Source: an uncultured Collinsella sp. (GTDB taxonomy: Bacteria > Actinomycetota > Coriobacteriia > Coriobacteriales > Coriobacteriaceae). Taken from it: DNA of 36,291 nt. The translations under genes and the position numbers were made by a program. Below are positions 8,375 through 16,492 of this stretch, one piece after another. The notes beneath the pieces were generated by a model. It was given only the letters and a program-made list of their open reading frames with translations. It made no database searches and had not been told where the DNA came from. The DNA is taken from assembly GCA_900549085.1 (NCBI GenBank), contig URMO01000018.1, positions 1 to 36,291 on the forward strand. The letters are read 5' to 3'. The stretch's first letter is position 1, and each line of letters opens with the position of its first letter.

Positions 8375-8580
8375 CGCTTAGTTTACACGCAGCGTTGAAT
8401 TTGTGGGAGTTTTGCCGTTTGCAGTCCGGTGAACGGTAGGAAATCGGGGGTGAACGTAATTGAATGCCAAGGCATTACATATAGTGCTGTTTATTTATAA
8501 ATGGCCGTCTACGTGGGATTTTATATAATCTGTCACCCGAATTCCTTGTTGACTCATCAACAAAAGCCCTGCTAGATAGT

Positions 8581-8598
8581 AGTAAACGAGTGTTTAGT
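8581..8598. promoter_or_regulatory. Operator-like inverted repeat
   Basis: AGTAAACGAGTGTTTAGT consists of the half-sites TAAAC and GTTTA with a 4-nt spacer. It lies 130 nt upstream of the esterase gene, and further GTTTACC and TGTTTGG half-sites follow up to 8630. Confidence 0.5.
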
Positions 8599-8665
8599 AG
8601 TTCATTGAGTGTTTGGTTTGACCGTTTACCGAGTTCATCTGCTTATTCTCTAATTCTGCTTTACA

Positions 8666-8679
8666 CTAAACATGTTTAG
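8666..8679. promoter_or_regulatory. Perfect 14-bp palindromic operator upstream of the esterase gene
   Basis: CTAAACATGTTTAG is fully symmetric and lies about 50 nt upstream of the esterase start, where a repressor would cover the promoter. The half-site matches those at 8345, 30195 and 31520. Confidence 0.6.
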
Positions 8680-8728
8680 ATTGTATTGCCGCGATTGTTT
8701 AGTATTTGCGGCACAAAGGAGGCAGCTC

Positions 8729-10066
8729 ATGGAACTCAGATCGTGTACCTACGCAACCGTCACCACCTTGGGCGACTTTGGCCCCTGGATCAGCAAAGTC
8801 GTTCTCGACCTGCCCTGCACCGTGCGCGCCAACGATATCGATGCGAACACTTTCCATATATATGCAGAGCGTCACGAGCGCACGGGCGAGGTCCTGATGC
8901 GCAAGGAGCACGGCGCCGACCATGCCGCGCCCTCCGTGGGTTACATCGACGTTCTCGCCGCGTATCCGTGCGACGAGAACGGCCACAAGCTTGCCGTGGG
9001 CACCCATGTGGCACTCGAGGTCGCCGAGCAGCGCCTGACCAAAAAGATCGAAGGCGGCGTCATGGGCTCGCGCATGCTCGATGACCAGCTGCACATCACG
9101 CAGCTCGCAGCTCTTCCCGGCAACGACGGCGATGACCCCACCTGCGGCCTGGTCTTCGACACCTGTCGTGGCGATATCTGCCCCGCGCTCAAGGGCTGGA
9201 GCAATGCCGTGCAAAAGACCGCCGTCAATGGCATCGCGCTCGAGTACGGCTTCTTTGAGCCCAGCTTTAAAGCCGAGGACTCGGCCTGCTTCAATCCCTT
9301 CGCGCCCGAGGCCATGGTCGTACCCCAAAAGGCCCCGCTCGTGGTGTACCTGCACGGCGCCGGCGAAGGCAAGGGTGCCACGCAGGGCGAAGGCGCCACG
9401 CGCGCCTATATCGGCAACCGTGTGACAGCCCTCTCGCAGCGCCAGATCCAGCGCTACTTTGGCGGCTTTGCCTGGGTGCTCGTGCCGCAGTCTCCCACGT
9501 TTTGGATGGACAACGGCATCGAGCAGCTCGGCCGCTCCAACCAGAGCATCTACTCCCCCGTGCTCAAGGCGCTCATCGACGAGTTCGTCGCCGAGCACGC
9601 CGACCGCATCGACACCGACCGCATCGTGGTCGCCGGTCTTTCCAACGGCGGCTTTATGACCTTGCGTCTGTGCGCCGACTACCCCGATTTCTTCGCCGCC
9701 GGCCTTCCCTGCTGTGCCCCCTGGTACAACGCCACCGACGAGGACGTAGCCGCGCTCGCCAAGACGCCACTGTGGTTTACGCACTCCAAGGGTGACGAGC
9801 TCGTGTCTCCGCAACAAACCGTGCTGCCGCTCACGGCGCGTCTGCGTGACGCCGGAGCCAACGTGCACCTCACCTACTTTAGCCATGTCGAGGACCTGAC
9901 CGGTGTGTATCGCGAGGCCGATGGCTCGCCCAAGAAGACGTTCAACCACGGCGTGTGGATCCACCAATTCAACGACCTGTGTTATCAAGACTTCGACGGG
10001 GGCAACGTACTCATCGACGGCGAGCCGGTGGGCTGCTGGGAGTGGTCAGCCAGGGTCGATAGGTAA
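8729..10066 (+). CDS. Cytoplasmic alpha/beta-hydrolase esterase with N-terminal Ig-like domain
   Basis: A 445-residue putative carboxylesterase. An N-terminal beta-rich region of about 130 residues resembles the EstA Ig-like domain. The hydrolase domain starts near PLVVYLHGAGEGKG. Ser305 in GLSNGG is the nucleophile; Asp356 (SKGDELV) and His407 (FNHGVW) complete a likely triad. No signal peptide is present, so it would act on imported substrates, for example deacylating glycosides. I chose the ATG at 8729 because AAAGGAGG lies 5 nt upstream; a longer frame from 8672 would run through the operator. The promoter region is shared with the divergent PTS gene, so the two are probably co-induced. 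The natural ester is unknown. Confidence 0.8.
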   Translation: MELRSCTYATVTTLGDFGPWISKVVLDLPCTVRANDIDANTFHIYAERHERTGEVLMRKEHGADHAAPSVGYIDVLAAYPCDENGHKLAVGTHVALEVAEQRLTKKIEGGVMGSRMLDDQLHITQLAALPGNDGDDPTCGLVFDTCRGDICPALKGWSNAVQKTAVNGIALEYGFFEPSFKAEDSACFNPFAPEAMVVPQKAPLVVYLHGAGEGKGATQGEGATRAYIGNRVTALSQRQIQRYFGGFAWVLVPQSPTFWMDNGIEQLGRSNQSIYSPVLKALIDEFVAEHADRIDTDRIVVAGLSNGGFMTLRLCADYPDFFAAGLPCCAPWYNATDEDVAALAKTPLWFTHSKGDELVSPQQTVLPLTARLRDAGANVHLTYFSHVEDLTGVYREADGSPKKTFNHGVWIHQFNDLCYQDFDGGNVLIDGEPVGCWEWSARVDR

Positions 10067-10077
10067 TCCGTCCCTTC

Positions 10078-10200
10078 GCGGGCACTGGGGTTTACCTCTG
10101 CAAACGTCCTCGGGCATGCATGGTTCGGCGCTTTGCGCTTCGCGCTGCGCCGGACCATGCCCCCTGCGGAATGTTTGCAGAGGTAAACCCCAGTGCCCGC
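10078..10200. repeat. 123-nt long hairpin element (MITE-like or large stem-loop)
   Basis: Two 28-nt arms (10078-10105 and 10173-10200) are exact reverse complements, including GGGGTTTACCTCTGCAAAC. Inside them a second stem, CATGGTTCGGCGC with GCGCCGGACCATG, pairs with one mismatch, and a short tip of about 15 nt closes it. The whole element folds back almost completely. It lies between two plus-strand genes. No transposase, T-run or obvious target-site duplication was seen. Confidence 0.9.
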
Positions 10201-10328
10201 TGTGTTTCCATTGCTGAGACCCTGGCCGGCCGCTTCCGGCAGCACGCCGGGTCGGTGGCGATGGGGGCGTGGGTCCCGTCTTGCCTTGCGCGTAACTGGC
10301 TGAATTGATTTTGATTGGAGCTGTTCCT

Positions 10329-11840
10329 ATGTCCCAAGAGTTAACTCGGGTGATTGTTACTACTGATATGGAAGTCGATGATATGAACTCGCTCATTCAT
10401 TTGGCTCTGTATCTTAATGTGCTTGATGTTCAGGCTGTGGTGTATACGGCTTCGCAGTATCACTTTCTTGGGGATGGGGTTCATACGCTAGGCGAGGTAA
10501 ATTCGCATTGGCGGACCAAAGGGCGTCGCTCTTATGAGTGGGCTGTCGTGCCTCATGAGCCCGATCCGCTGGCCGGGGAGCTTCGTGAGTATCGTCCGTT
10601 TCCCGCGCATTGGATTGAAAGTCTCTGGAGTAATGAGTATGCCCAGGCTTGGCCGCAGTTGCAGGCGAATGCGGACGCTGCCGGTGAGCCGCCGTTTCCC
10701 ACGCCTGCCCAGATGATCAAGCGCACCTTTGTGGGAAATGTTGCCTTTGAGGGTGATGTGACTGAGGAAACTGAGGGGTCTCGCGTAATTGCGCAGGCGA
10801 TTTTGGATGATGATCCGCGTACGTTATGGCTGCTCAGCTGGGGTGGTATGAATACCATCGTTCGCGCCCTCATGAGCATTGCCGAGCGTTATCGTGATAC
10901 GCCCGAGTGGCCTTCCGTGCAGCAGCGTGTCTATCAGAAGGTGCGCGTGATGGGCGTTGCCGATGGCGTGGGGCAGGACAATTCGTGGCTCGACCATGGA
11001 CGCGAGCTCTTTCCCGAGCTCATCTTTTGGTGCGTGCCCTATATGTATGGCGGCTATGTCGACGCCAAGATGGCGCAGCCCGATTCGCTGCCGCTGTTTC
11101 AGGCTCCCTGGCCCGAGCAAAACCTCACGCAGGAAAACGGCCCCCTTATGGCCCGCTACATGCTCTATGGCGATGGCAGGGCTTACGAAAACGAACCCGA
11201 GCGATTCCAGTTTGGCAAGCATGCCCGTCTGGATTGGGGCCTAGAGGGCATGCCCGCGATGCAGTTTGAGCGCGGCGACTTTATGGCCGAAGGCGACAGC
11301 ATGACCTACATTCCACTACTGCCGTTTGGCCTGCGCGGTATCGATGACCGCAACTTCGATACACTGCTCGGCCGTATGTTTCTTGATGGGCATCCCGATT
11401 CGGACGCACCCGCCGGTTTTGCCGCCATCGGCACGCCCATAGACGGCAACCCCAATCCCTACCTGCGCGCCTATCAGGAAGACTTTGCCGCCCGCGCGCA
11501 ATGGTGCGCCCATGATCCGGCAGCTTGCTCGCATCCGGCACATGTTGTCGAGGTCACGGCCGACCGCAGCGCTACAGCCGGCGAGCGCGTCACCCTTGCG
11601 GCGACCATCATCGACCCCGACGGCAAGGGCTTTGATGCACATTGGGATGTCGCCATGGACCCGTCGAGTTATGCAGGCACGCAGGATCTTTCGCTGTGGC
11701 AGGAATGCACGGTGAGCACCGCTTTTATCGTGCCCGCCGACGCGCAGCCCGGCGACCGCTTTGTGCTCACCCTTACCGTGCAGACGCGCGCCGAGCGCCC
11801 CTGCAGCCGCTACGCCCAGGTTGCCGTGACCGTGGCATAG
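10329..11840 (+). CDS. DUF1593 / Sde182-type nucleoside-hydrolase-like protein
   Basis: A 503-residue protein with an N-terminal nucleoside-hydrolase-like domain (PF07632). VIVTTDMEVDDMNSL near residues 8-22 resembles the Asp-rich metal site of nucleoside hydrolases. A C-terminal beta domain of about 90 residues (VVEVTADRSATAGERVTL onward) matches the Sde182-type tail. No signal peptide is seen. The family is linked to polysaccharide and glycoside use, but its reaction is not established. The ATG at 10329 has TGGAG 9 nt upstream. The first 400 nt use many T-ending codons and are visibly lower in GC than the rest of the gene and its neighbours. It follows the esterase gene across a 123-nt hairpin, so co-transcription is uncertain. 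Confidence 0.75.
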   Translation: MSQELTRVIVTTDMEVDDMNSLIHLALYLNVLDVQAVVYTASQYHFLGDGVHTLGEVNSHWRTKGRRSYEWAVVPHEPDPLAGELREYRPFPAHWIESLWSNEYAQAWPQLQANADAAGEPPFPTPAQMIKRTFVGNVAFEGDVTEETEGSRVIAQAILDDDPRTLWLLSWGGMNTIVRALMSIAERYRDTPEWPSVQQRVYQKVRVMGVADGVGQDNSWLDHGRELFPELIFWCVPYMYGGYVDAKMAQPDSLPLFQAPWPEQNLTQENGPLMARYMLYGDGRAYENEPERFQFGKHARLDWGLEGMPAMQFERGDFMAEGDSMTYIPLLPFGLRGIDDRNFDTLLGRMFLDGHPDSDAPAGFAAIGTPIDGNPNPYLRAYQEDFAARAQWCAHDPAACSHPAHVVEVTADRSATAGERVTLAATIIDPDGKGFDAHWDVAMDPSSYAGTQDLSLWQECTVSTAFIVPADAQPGDRFVLTLTVQTRAERPCSRYAQVAVTVA

Positions 11841-11882
11841 CGAGCGGCAGCCGCCACATTCGGCATGGAGTGTCCCCAACTG

Positions 11883-11913
11883 CCGCTCATTTAAGTGCGT
11901 CCCCAATGAGTGG
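11883..11913. repeat. GTCCCC hairpin repeat, copy B
   Basis: CCGCTCATT (11883-11891) pairs with AATGAGTGG (11905-11913), with one G-T pair, around the loop TAAGTGCGTCCCC. AGTGTCCCC lies 13 nt before the stem. Confidence 0.75.
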
Positions 11914-11931
11914 CCGAAGAGTGTCCCCGGC

Positions 11932-11966
11932 GACTAGTCGTTTAAGAACGTCCCCAATGACTAGTC
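11932..11966. repeat. GTCCCC hairpin repeat, copy C
   Basis: GACTAGTCGTT (11932-11942) pairs with AATGACTAGTC (11956-11966), with one G-T pair, around the loop TAAGAACGTCCCC. AGTGTCCCC again precedes it. The stem is unrelated in sequence to copies A and B, yet stays complementary. Confidence 0.75.
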
Positions 11967-12084
11967 AAAAATGGGCCATGTGTCCCAGTTGTGGAGACTC
12001 GTTGAGCCGTCTGGGTATCGTGAAAGATCGCGCGCTCGTCCATCATCAAAAGTGACACACGCTACCTGTTGATGGGAGGCAGCC

Positions 12085-12822
12085 ATGGGCTTCTTTGACA
12101 AGATGTTCGAGAAGAAAGAGTGCGCGATTTGCGGTACCGAGCTGGGACTTTTGGGAAAGACCAAGATCAGCGAGGGCTACCTGTGCAAAGAGTGCGTCGG
12201 CAAGCTCTCCCCCTTCTTTGGCGGCTATCGCTCCAGCACCGCGGACGATATCCGTGAGCAGCTCGCCTACCGCGAGGCCAATGCCGAGCGTCTGGCGTCG
12301 TTCAACCCCACGCGCACGCTCTCTGCCGGGCGCACCAACATCATGCTCGATGAGGACGCGGGCCTGCTGATCATCACTTCACAGAGCCGCTGGCGCGACG
12401 CCAATCCCGACATCATCGAGTTCTCACAGGTACTCGGCTGCGATATGGATATTGACGAGCATCGCACCGAGATCTATCGCGAGACCAAGGACGGCGAGCG
12501 CGAGAGCTACAACCCGCCGCGCTACGACCTGGATTACGACTTTAACCTGACCATCCACGTCAACACGCCGTACTTTACCGAAATCAACCTGCGCGTAAAC
12601 GACTCCACCATCGATCAGCGCGGCTCCATCGAATACCGCGAGGCCAAGCGCCAGGCAACCGAGGTCCGCGACGCGCTGGTGCAGCTGCGTCAGGAAACGC
12701 GCGACAGCGTCGTGGCCGCCAAGGCCCCCAAGACCGCGGTCACCTGCCCCTTCTGCGGTGCAACCACCATTCCCGATGCCAGTGGGCGCTGCGAATACTG
12801 CGGCGGCGCCATCGGCGCATAG
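12085..12822 (+). CDS. DUF4428-type zinc-ribbon protein
   Basis: A 245-residue soluble protein. Near residues 13-37 it has CAICGTE and CKECV, a Cys4 zinc ribbon like the DUF4428 N-terminus. The middle resembles a PH-like beta domain (NIMLDEDAGLLIITSQSRWR). The C-terminus has a second ribbon, CPFCGATTIPDASGRCEYCG. GGGAGG lies 6 nt before the ATG. It is the first gene of a plus-strand run with a TFIIB-ribbon membrane protein and an SPFH protein, spaced 24 and 48 nt. Its function is unknown; the shared zinc ribbons suggest that the three products work together. Confidence 0.75.
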   Translation: MGFFDKMFEKKECAICGTELGLLGKTKISEGYLCKECVGKLSPFFGGYRSSTADDIREQLAYREANAERLASFNPTRTLSAGRTNIMLDEDAGLLIITSQSRWRDANPDIIEFSQVLGCDMDIDEHRTEIYRETKDGERESYNPPRYDLDYDFNLTIHVNTPYFTEINLRVNDSTIDQRGSIEYREAKRQATEVRDALVQLRQETRDSVVAAKAPKTAVTCPFCGATTIPDASGRCEYCGGAIGA

Positions 12823-12846
12823 TCTCCGGCACGGAAAGGACCGATC

Positions 12847-14169
12847 ATGGCCTTCGAGAGTGTCAACTATCAGTGCCCCGCATGTGGCGGCCCCCTTCAC
12901 TTTGCCAGTGCCGAGCAAAAGCTCGTCTGCGACTACTGCGATTCGCGTTTTGAAGTCGAAGAAGTCGAGGCCCTCTATCGCGAGCGCCAGGACAAGGCCG
13001 ATGCCAAAGCCGATGCCGCAGCCGCGGCCCCCAAGCCTGCTGTCGACGATGCCGTGCAGGAGCTGGCTCAAAACGCCGGCTACATCTGCTCGTCGTGCGG
13101 TGCCGAACTGATCTCGGACGGCACCGTCGCCGTCACCACCTGTCCGTACTGCGGCAACCCCGCCGTGGCACCCGGCCAGCTCTCGGGAGATTTCTCGCCC
13201 GATCTGGTGATTCCGTTTAAGCTCGGGCGCGACGATGTCATGGCCGCGCTCAAGGAACACTACAAGGGCAAGATCCTGCTGCCCAAGAGCTTTGTCACCG
13301 GCAACCATATCGACGAGGTCCAAGGCGTCTACGTGCCGTTTTGGCTCTACGGCGCGCACGTGGACGGCGAAGTGTACTTTGACGCGACCAACGAGACCGT
13401 GACCGAGGAATCCGACCGCACCGTCACGACCACCGACCACTACGACGCCTACCGTAAGGGCAATATCTCGTTTGAGCGCGTGCCCGTCGACGAATCGTCC
13501 AAGATGCCCGACGGCCATATGGACGCCATCGAGCCGTTTGACTACGACGCGCTGCGCCCGTTTTCGGTCGCGTATATGCCCGGCTACATCGCCAACCGCT
13601 ACGACGAGGATTGCGAAACCTGCAAGGCGCGCGCCGAGCGTCGTATGGAGGAGAGCACGATCTCGGCCCTGCGCGAGACTGTTGTCGACGAATATGACGA
13701 TGCCACGGTCGAAAGCAAGCAGCTCGACTACACCTGGGAAGACAGCGACTACGCCCTGTTCCCCGTCTGGATGCTCTCCACCTCGTGGAACGGCAAGAGC
13801 TACCTGTTTGCCATGAACGGCCAGACCGGTCGCATGGTCGGCGAGCTCCCCTGCTCCAAGTCCAAGCTCGCCATCGCCTCGGTGCTGTTCTTTGTGATCG
13901 GGTTTGTCCTCTCCCAGATTCTCTTTATGGGTGGGAACGCCTTCGATCCGGACTACCTCACCTTTGATGTCGAGGGCATCCTCATCAACATCGTCGCGCC
14001 GTTGATCATCGTGGCCATCGCAGACGTGCTGCTGGTGGGCCAGCTCAAGACGGCCAACGAGGCCACCCACGCCGATTGCTACTGTGGCGAGCTCGACCTG
14101 ACCGAGAAGCACGACACCTTCAGCCACACCGAGACCACCGTTGTCATGAAGGACAACAAGGACGATTAG
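12847..14169 (+). CDS. TFIIB-type zinc-ribbon membrane protein (YdjG-like)
   Basis: A 440-residue protein with two N-terminal Cys4 ribbons, CPACGG/CDYCD (residues 10-30) and CSSCGAE/CPYCG (about 81-103), separated by an Ala/Asp-rich linker. A long soluble region follows. Two hydrophobic segments near residues 340-360 and 380-395 anchor it, and a short tail contains DCYCGELDL. Architecture and neighbours resemble Bacillus subtilis YdjG, whose operon also encodes the SPFH protein YdjI and a PspA paralogue in envelope-stress adaptation. No PspA gene is visible here. AAAGGA precedes the ATG. A role in recruiting the SPFH protein to membranes is inferred. Confidence 0.75.
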   Translation: MAFESVNYQCPACGGPLHFASAEQKLVCDYCDSRFEVEEVEALYRERQDKADAKADAAAAAPKPAVDDAVQELAQNAGYICSSCGAELISDGTVAVTTCPYCGNPAVAPGQLSGDFSPDLVIPFKLGRDDVMAALKEHYKGKILLPKSFVTGNHIDEVQGVYVPFWLYGAHVDGEVYFDATNETVTEESDRTVTTTDHYDAYRKGNISFERVPVDESSKMPDGHMDAIEPFDYDALRPFSVAYMPGYIANRYDEDCETCKARAERRMEESTISALRETVVDEYDDATVESKQLDYTWEDSDYALFPVWMLSTSWNGKSYLFAMNGQTGRMVGELPCSKSKLAIASVLFFVIGFVLSQILFMGGNAFDPDYLTFDVEGILINIVAPLIIVAIADVLLVGQLKTANEATHADCYCGELDLTEKHDTFSHTETTVVMKDNKDD

Positions 14170-14217
14170 CCATTCTGACCAATACCACCCGGCCTTTGAC
14201 GAGAAAGGAAGATCACC

Positions 14218-15459
14218 ATGGGACTCTTGAAAGCTGGATTGGGTGCTGCCGGCGGCGTCATGGCCGACCAGTGGAAGGAATTTATCTATTGCGAATCGAT
14301 GCCCGCTGACGTCTTGGCCTGCAAGGGCAGCAAGCGCACCGGCGGCCGCAGCTCCAACACGCGCGGCGAGGACAACGTCATCTCCAACGGCTCGGTCATC
14401 GCCGTCAACGACGGCCAGGGCATGCTCGTGGTGCAAAACGGCAAGATCATCGAGGTCGCGCTGGAGCCTGGCGAGTTTGTCTTTGACACCGGCAGCGAGC
14501 CAAGCGTCTTTAGCGGCAACCTGGGCGACTCCATCAAGGAGACGTTCGCCAATATCGGCAGCCGCTTTACCTTTGGCGGCGACGCGGGCAAGGACCAGCG
14601 TGTCTACTTTATCAACACCAAGGAAATCATCGGCAACAAGTACGGCACCGCCTCGCCTGTGCCCTTCCGCGTGGTCGATAACAACATCGGCCTGGACGTC
14701 GACATCTCCGTGCGCTGCAACGGCGAGTATTCGTACCGCATCACCAACCCGCTGCTGTTCTACACCAACGTATGCGGCAACGTGACCGATAGCTACACGC
14801 GCGACAAGATCGACAGCCAGCTTAAATCCGAGCTGCTCACCGCCCTGCAGCCCGCCTTTGCCAAGATCTCGGAGATGGGCATCCGCTACAGTGCCATCCC
14901 CGGCCACACCACCGAGCTCGCCCGCGCGCTCAACGAGGTCCTCTCGGCCGACTGGCGCGACCTGCGCGGCGTCGAGATCGTGAGCTTTGGCGTCAACTCC
15001 ATCGCCGCCTCGCAAGAGGACGAGCAGATGATCAAGGACCTGCAGAAGGCCGCGGTCATGCGCGATCCCACCATGGCAGCCGCCAACATCGCCAGCGCTC
15101 AGAGCGATGCGATGCGCGCAGCAGCCGCCAACCCCAACGGCGCGATGGCCGGCTTTATGGGCATGGGCATGGCAGGCGGCATGGGCGGCATGAACGCCAG
15201 CCAGCTGTTCGCCGCCGGCCAGGCACAGCAGCAGGCTGCCCCACAGCCGGCTCCGACACCCGCCCCCGCACCGGCTCCCGCCGCTGCCCCTGCGGCCGGC
15301 ACGTGGACCTGCAGTTGCGGTGCCACCAACACCGGCAAGTTCTGCCCCGAGTGTGGCAGCCCCGCACCCGCCCCGGCACCGACCAAGTGGTTCTGTCCCA
15401 ACTGCGGCAGCGAAAACGGCGGCAAGTTCTGCAGCAACTGCGGAACGCCCAGGCCCTAG
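14218..15459 (+). CDS. SPFH-domain protein with C-terminal zinc ribbons (YdjI-like)
   Basis: A 413-residue protein. Residues 1-290 or so form an SPFH (stomatin/flotillin-like) domain of the virion-core/YdjI group, beginning MGLLKAGLGAAGGVMADQWK. A Met/Gly/Ala-rich stretch (about 300-330) leads to a Pro/Ala-rich linker (about 340-360). Two Cys4 ribbons end the protein: CSCGATNTGKFCPECG and CPNCGSENGGKFCSNCG. No clear transmembrane helix is seen, so membrane attachment may depend on the YdjG-like neighbour. AAAGGAAG lies before the ATG. Partner proteins in this family assemble on stressed membranes; the role here is inferred. Confidence 0.82.
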   Translation: MGLLKAGLGAAGGVMADQWKEFIYCESMPADVLACKGSKRTGGRSSNTRGEDNVISNGSVIAVNDGQGMLVVQNGKIIEVALEPGEFVFDTGSEPSVFSGNLGDSIKETFANIGSRFTFGGDAGKDQRVYFINTKEIIGNKYGTASPVPFRVVDNNIGLDVDISVRCNGEYSYRITNPLLFYTNVCGNVTDSYTRDKIDSQLKSELLTALQPAFAKISEMGIRYSAIPGHTTELARALNEVLSADWRDLRGVEIVSFGVNSIAASQEDEQMIKDLQKAAVMRDPTMAAANIASAQSDAMRAAAANPNGAMAGFMGMGMAGGMGGMNASQLFAAGQAQQQAAPQPAPTPAPAPAPAAAPAAGTWTCSCGATNTGKFCPECGSPAPAPAPTKWFCPNCGSENGGKFCSNCGTPRP

Positions 15460-15540
15460 CCCCTCTACCTGGTAATTGGCGGGGAGGTCCGCCACCCCCG
15501 CATTTGCTTCTATGGGTTTCGTTCGATAAAGGAGGACACC

Positions 15541-16383
15541 ATGAAGACAACGTTCAAAAAGTCCGTACTCGCATTTCTGACATGCGTCCTGGCGCTCGCC
15601 TTTGCCCTGACGGGCTGCAGCGGCGGCGGCAAGGACCCCAAGGCCAACTTCGTCGGCAGCTGGCAGTACTCGGGTGGAACCTTGGACGGCGAAGAGCTCA
15701 CCGATGAGTACATGGATATGCTCAAGGAGTGGGGCCTCAACTGTATCCTGATTCTCGACGAAGACGGTACGGGCGTCCTCGACATGTTCCTTGAGGTCGC
15801 CGATCTGAAATGGGAGGCCAAGGACGCCACCACCGTAACGATTACCGCCGAAGATGAGTCGCACGACCTGAAGCTCAAGGACGACAAGCTCGTCCTCGAG
15901 GTGGAAGGCGACAAGCTTATCTTTACGAAGTCCGACAAGGATCTGTCCGGTACGGTGAAGAAGGATCGCGAGGCGGCCGAGAAGGAAGAGGAGATCGATG
16001 AGGCCGTCGAAGACGACGATGTCCAGAGCGTCGAAATCTCCCCCGCCGTCACCGTCGCCGATGACGATCTGTGCACCATCACCATCACCGAGAAGTTCAA
16101 GGACGACTGGGGCGACATCGGCTTTGTCGTTAACATCACCAACAAGAGCGACAAGGACCTGACCTTCTACGCTCCCTCCGGCAAGACCAATGTCAACGGC
16201 ACCATGAAGGACCCCTGGTTCTCGGCTCACCTGATGCCCGGTACCAACGCCACCGAGGAATTCACGTTCTCGAACGGCGAGCTTGACAGCCTTGACGACC
16301 TGGTCAACACGACCATCGGCATCGACGCCTACCTGACCGATTCCTACGAGGACGTCGCCTCCTACACCGCAACCATCGCGTAG
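15541..16383 (+). CDS. Putative lipoprotein, function unknown
   Basis: A 280-residue secreted lipoprotein. A basic n-region (MKTTFKKS), a hydrophobic core and the lipobox LTGC place the lipidated residue at Cys26. The mature part begins with a Ser/Gly spacer and is acidic, with an EAAEKEEEIDEAVEDDD stretch near residues 141-157. The first half has lipocalin-like or DUF-type beta strands (VGSWQYSGGTLDGEELT), and the second half looks like an Ig-type fold. AAAGGAGG lies 5 nt before the ATG. It follows the zinc-ribbon/SPFH genes by 81 nt and ends at a strong terminator, so it may be the last gene of that operon. No specific family is recognised. Confidence 0.8.
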   Translation: MKTTFKKSVLAFLTCVLALAFALTGCSGGGKDPKANFVGSWQYSGGTLDGEELTDEYMDMLKEWGLNCILILDEDGTGVLDMFLEVADLKWEAKDATTVTITAEDESHDLKLKDDKLVLEVEGDKLIFTKSDKDLSGTVKKDREAAEKEEEIDEAVEDDDVQSVEISPAVTVADDDLCTITITEKFKDDWGDIGFVVNITNKSDKDLTFYAPSGKTNVNGTMKDPWFSAHLMPGTNATEEFTFSNGELDSLDDLVNTTIGIDAYLTDSYEDVASYTATIA

Positions 16384-16431
16384 CGGCACGTAACATCAGC
16401 CGCGGATTGGCGGACACATCCGCGCACACCA

Positions 16432-16471
16432 GACGGGGCCGCAGGAGTTGATCCTGCGGCCCCGTCGTTTT
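16432..16471 (+). terminator. Strong Rho-independent terminator
   Basis: GACGGGGCCGCAGGA (16432-16446) pairs perfectly with 16452-16466 around GTTGA, followed by GTTTTT. It closes the plus-strand run ending with the lipoprotein gene and separates it from the convergent sensor operon. Confidence 0.9.
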
Positions 16472-16492
16472 TATGCCGATACGCGACGAGCT

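Larger units (their letters stand above)
8239..8728. promoter_or_regulatory. Divergent control region of PTS and esterase genes
   Basis: A 490-nt gap that is clearly A+T-richer than the genes around it, especially 8450-8710. It holds a cluster of GTAAAC/GTTTAC motifs at both ends (8345-8386 near the PTS gene; 8581-8632 and 8666-8706 near the esterase gene) and no ORF that I trust. It is best read as two promoters facing apart under a LacI-type regulator. Confidence 0.65.

Noticed and set aside
10078..10200. Insertion sequence or intact mobile element
   Set aside because: No transposase frame or target duplication was found; only an inverted-repeat structure is supported.
12424..16389. A 1321-codon open frame on the minus strand opposite the zinc-ribbon, SPFH and lipoprotein genes
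   Set aside because: It is antisense to four well-supported genes with good ribosome-binding sites; its sequence is Val/Gly/Asp-rich shadow translation typical of GC-rich DNA.
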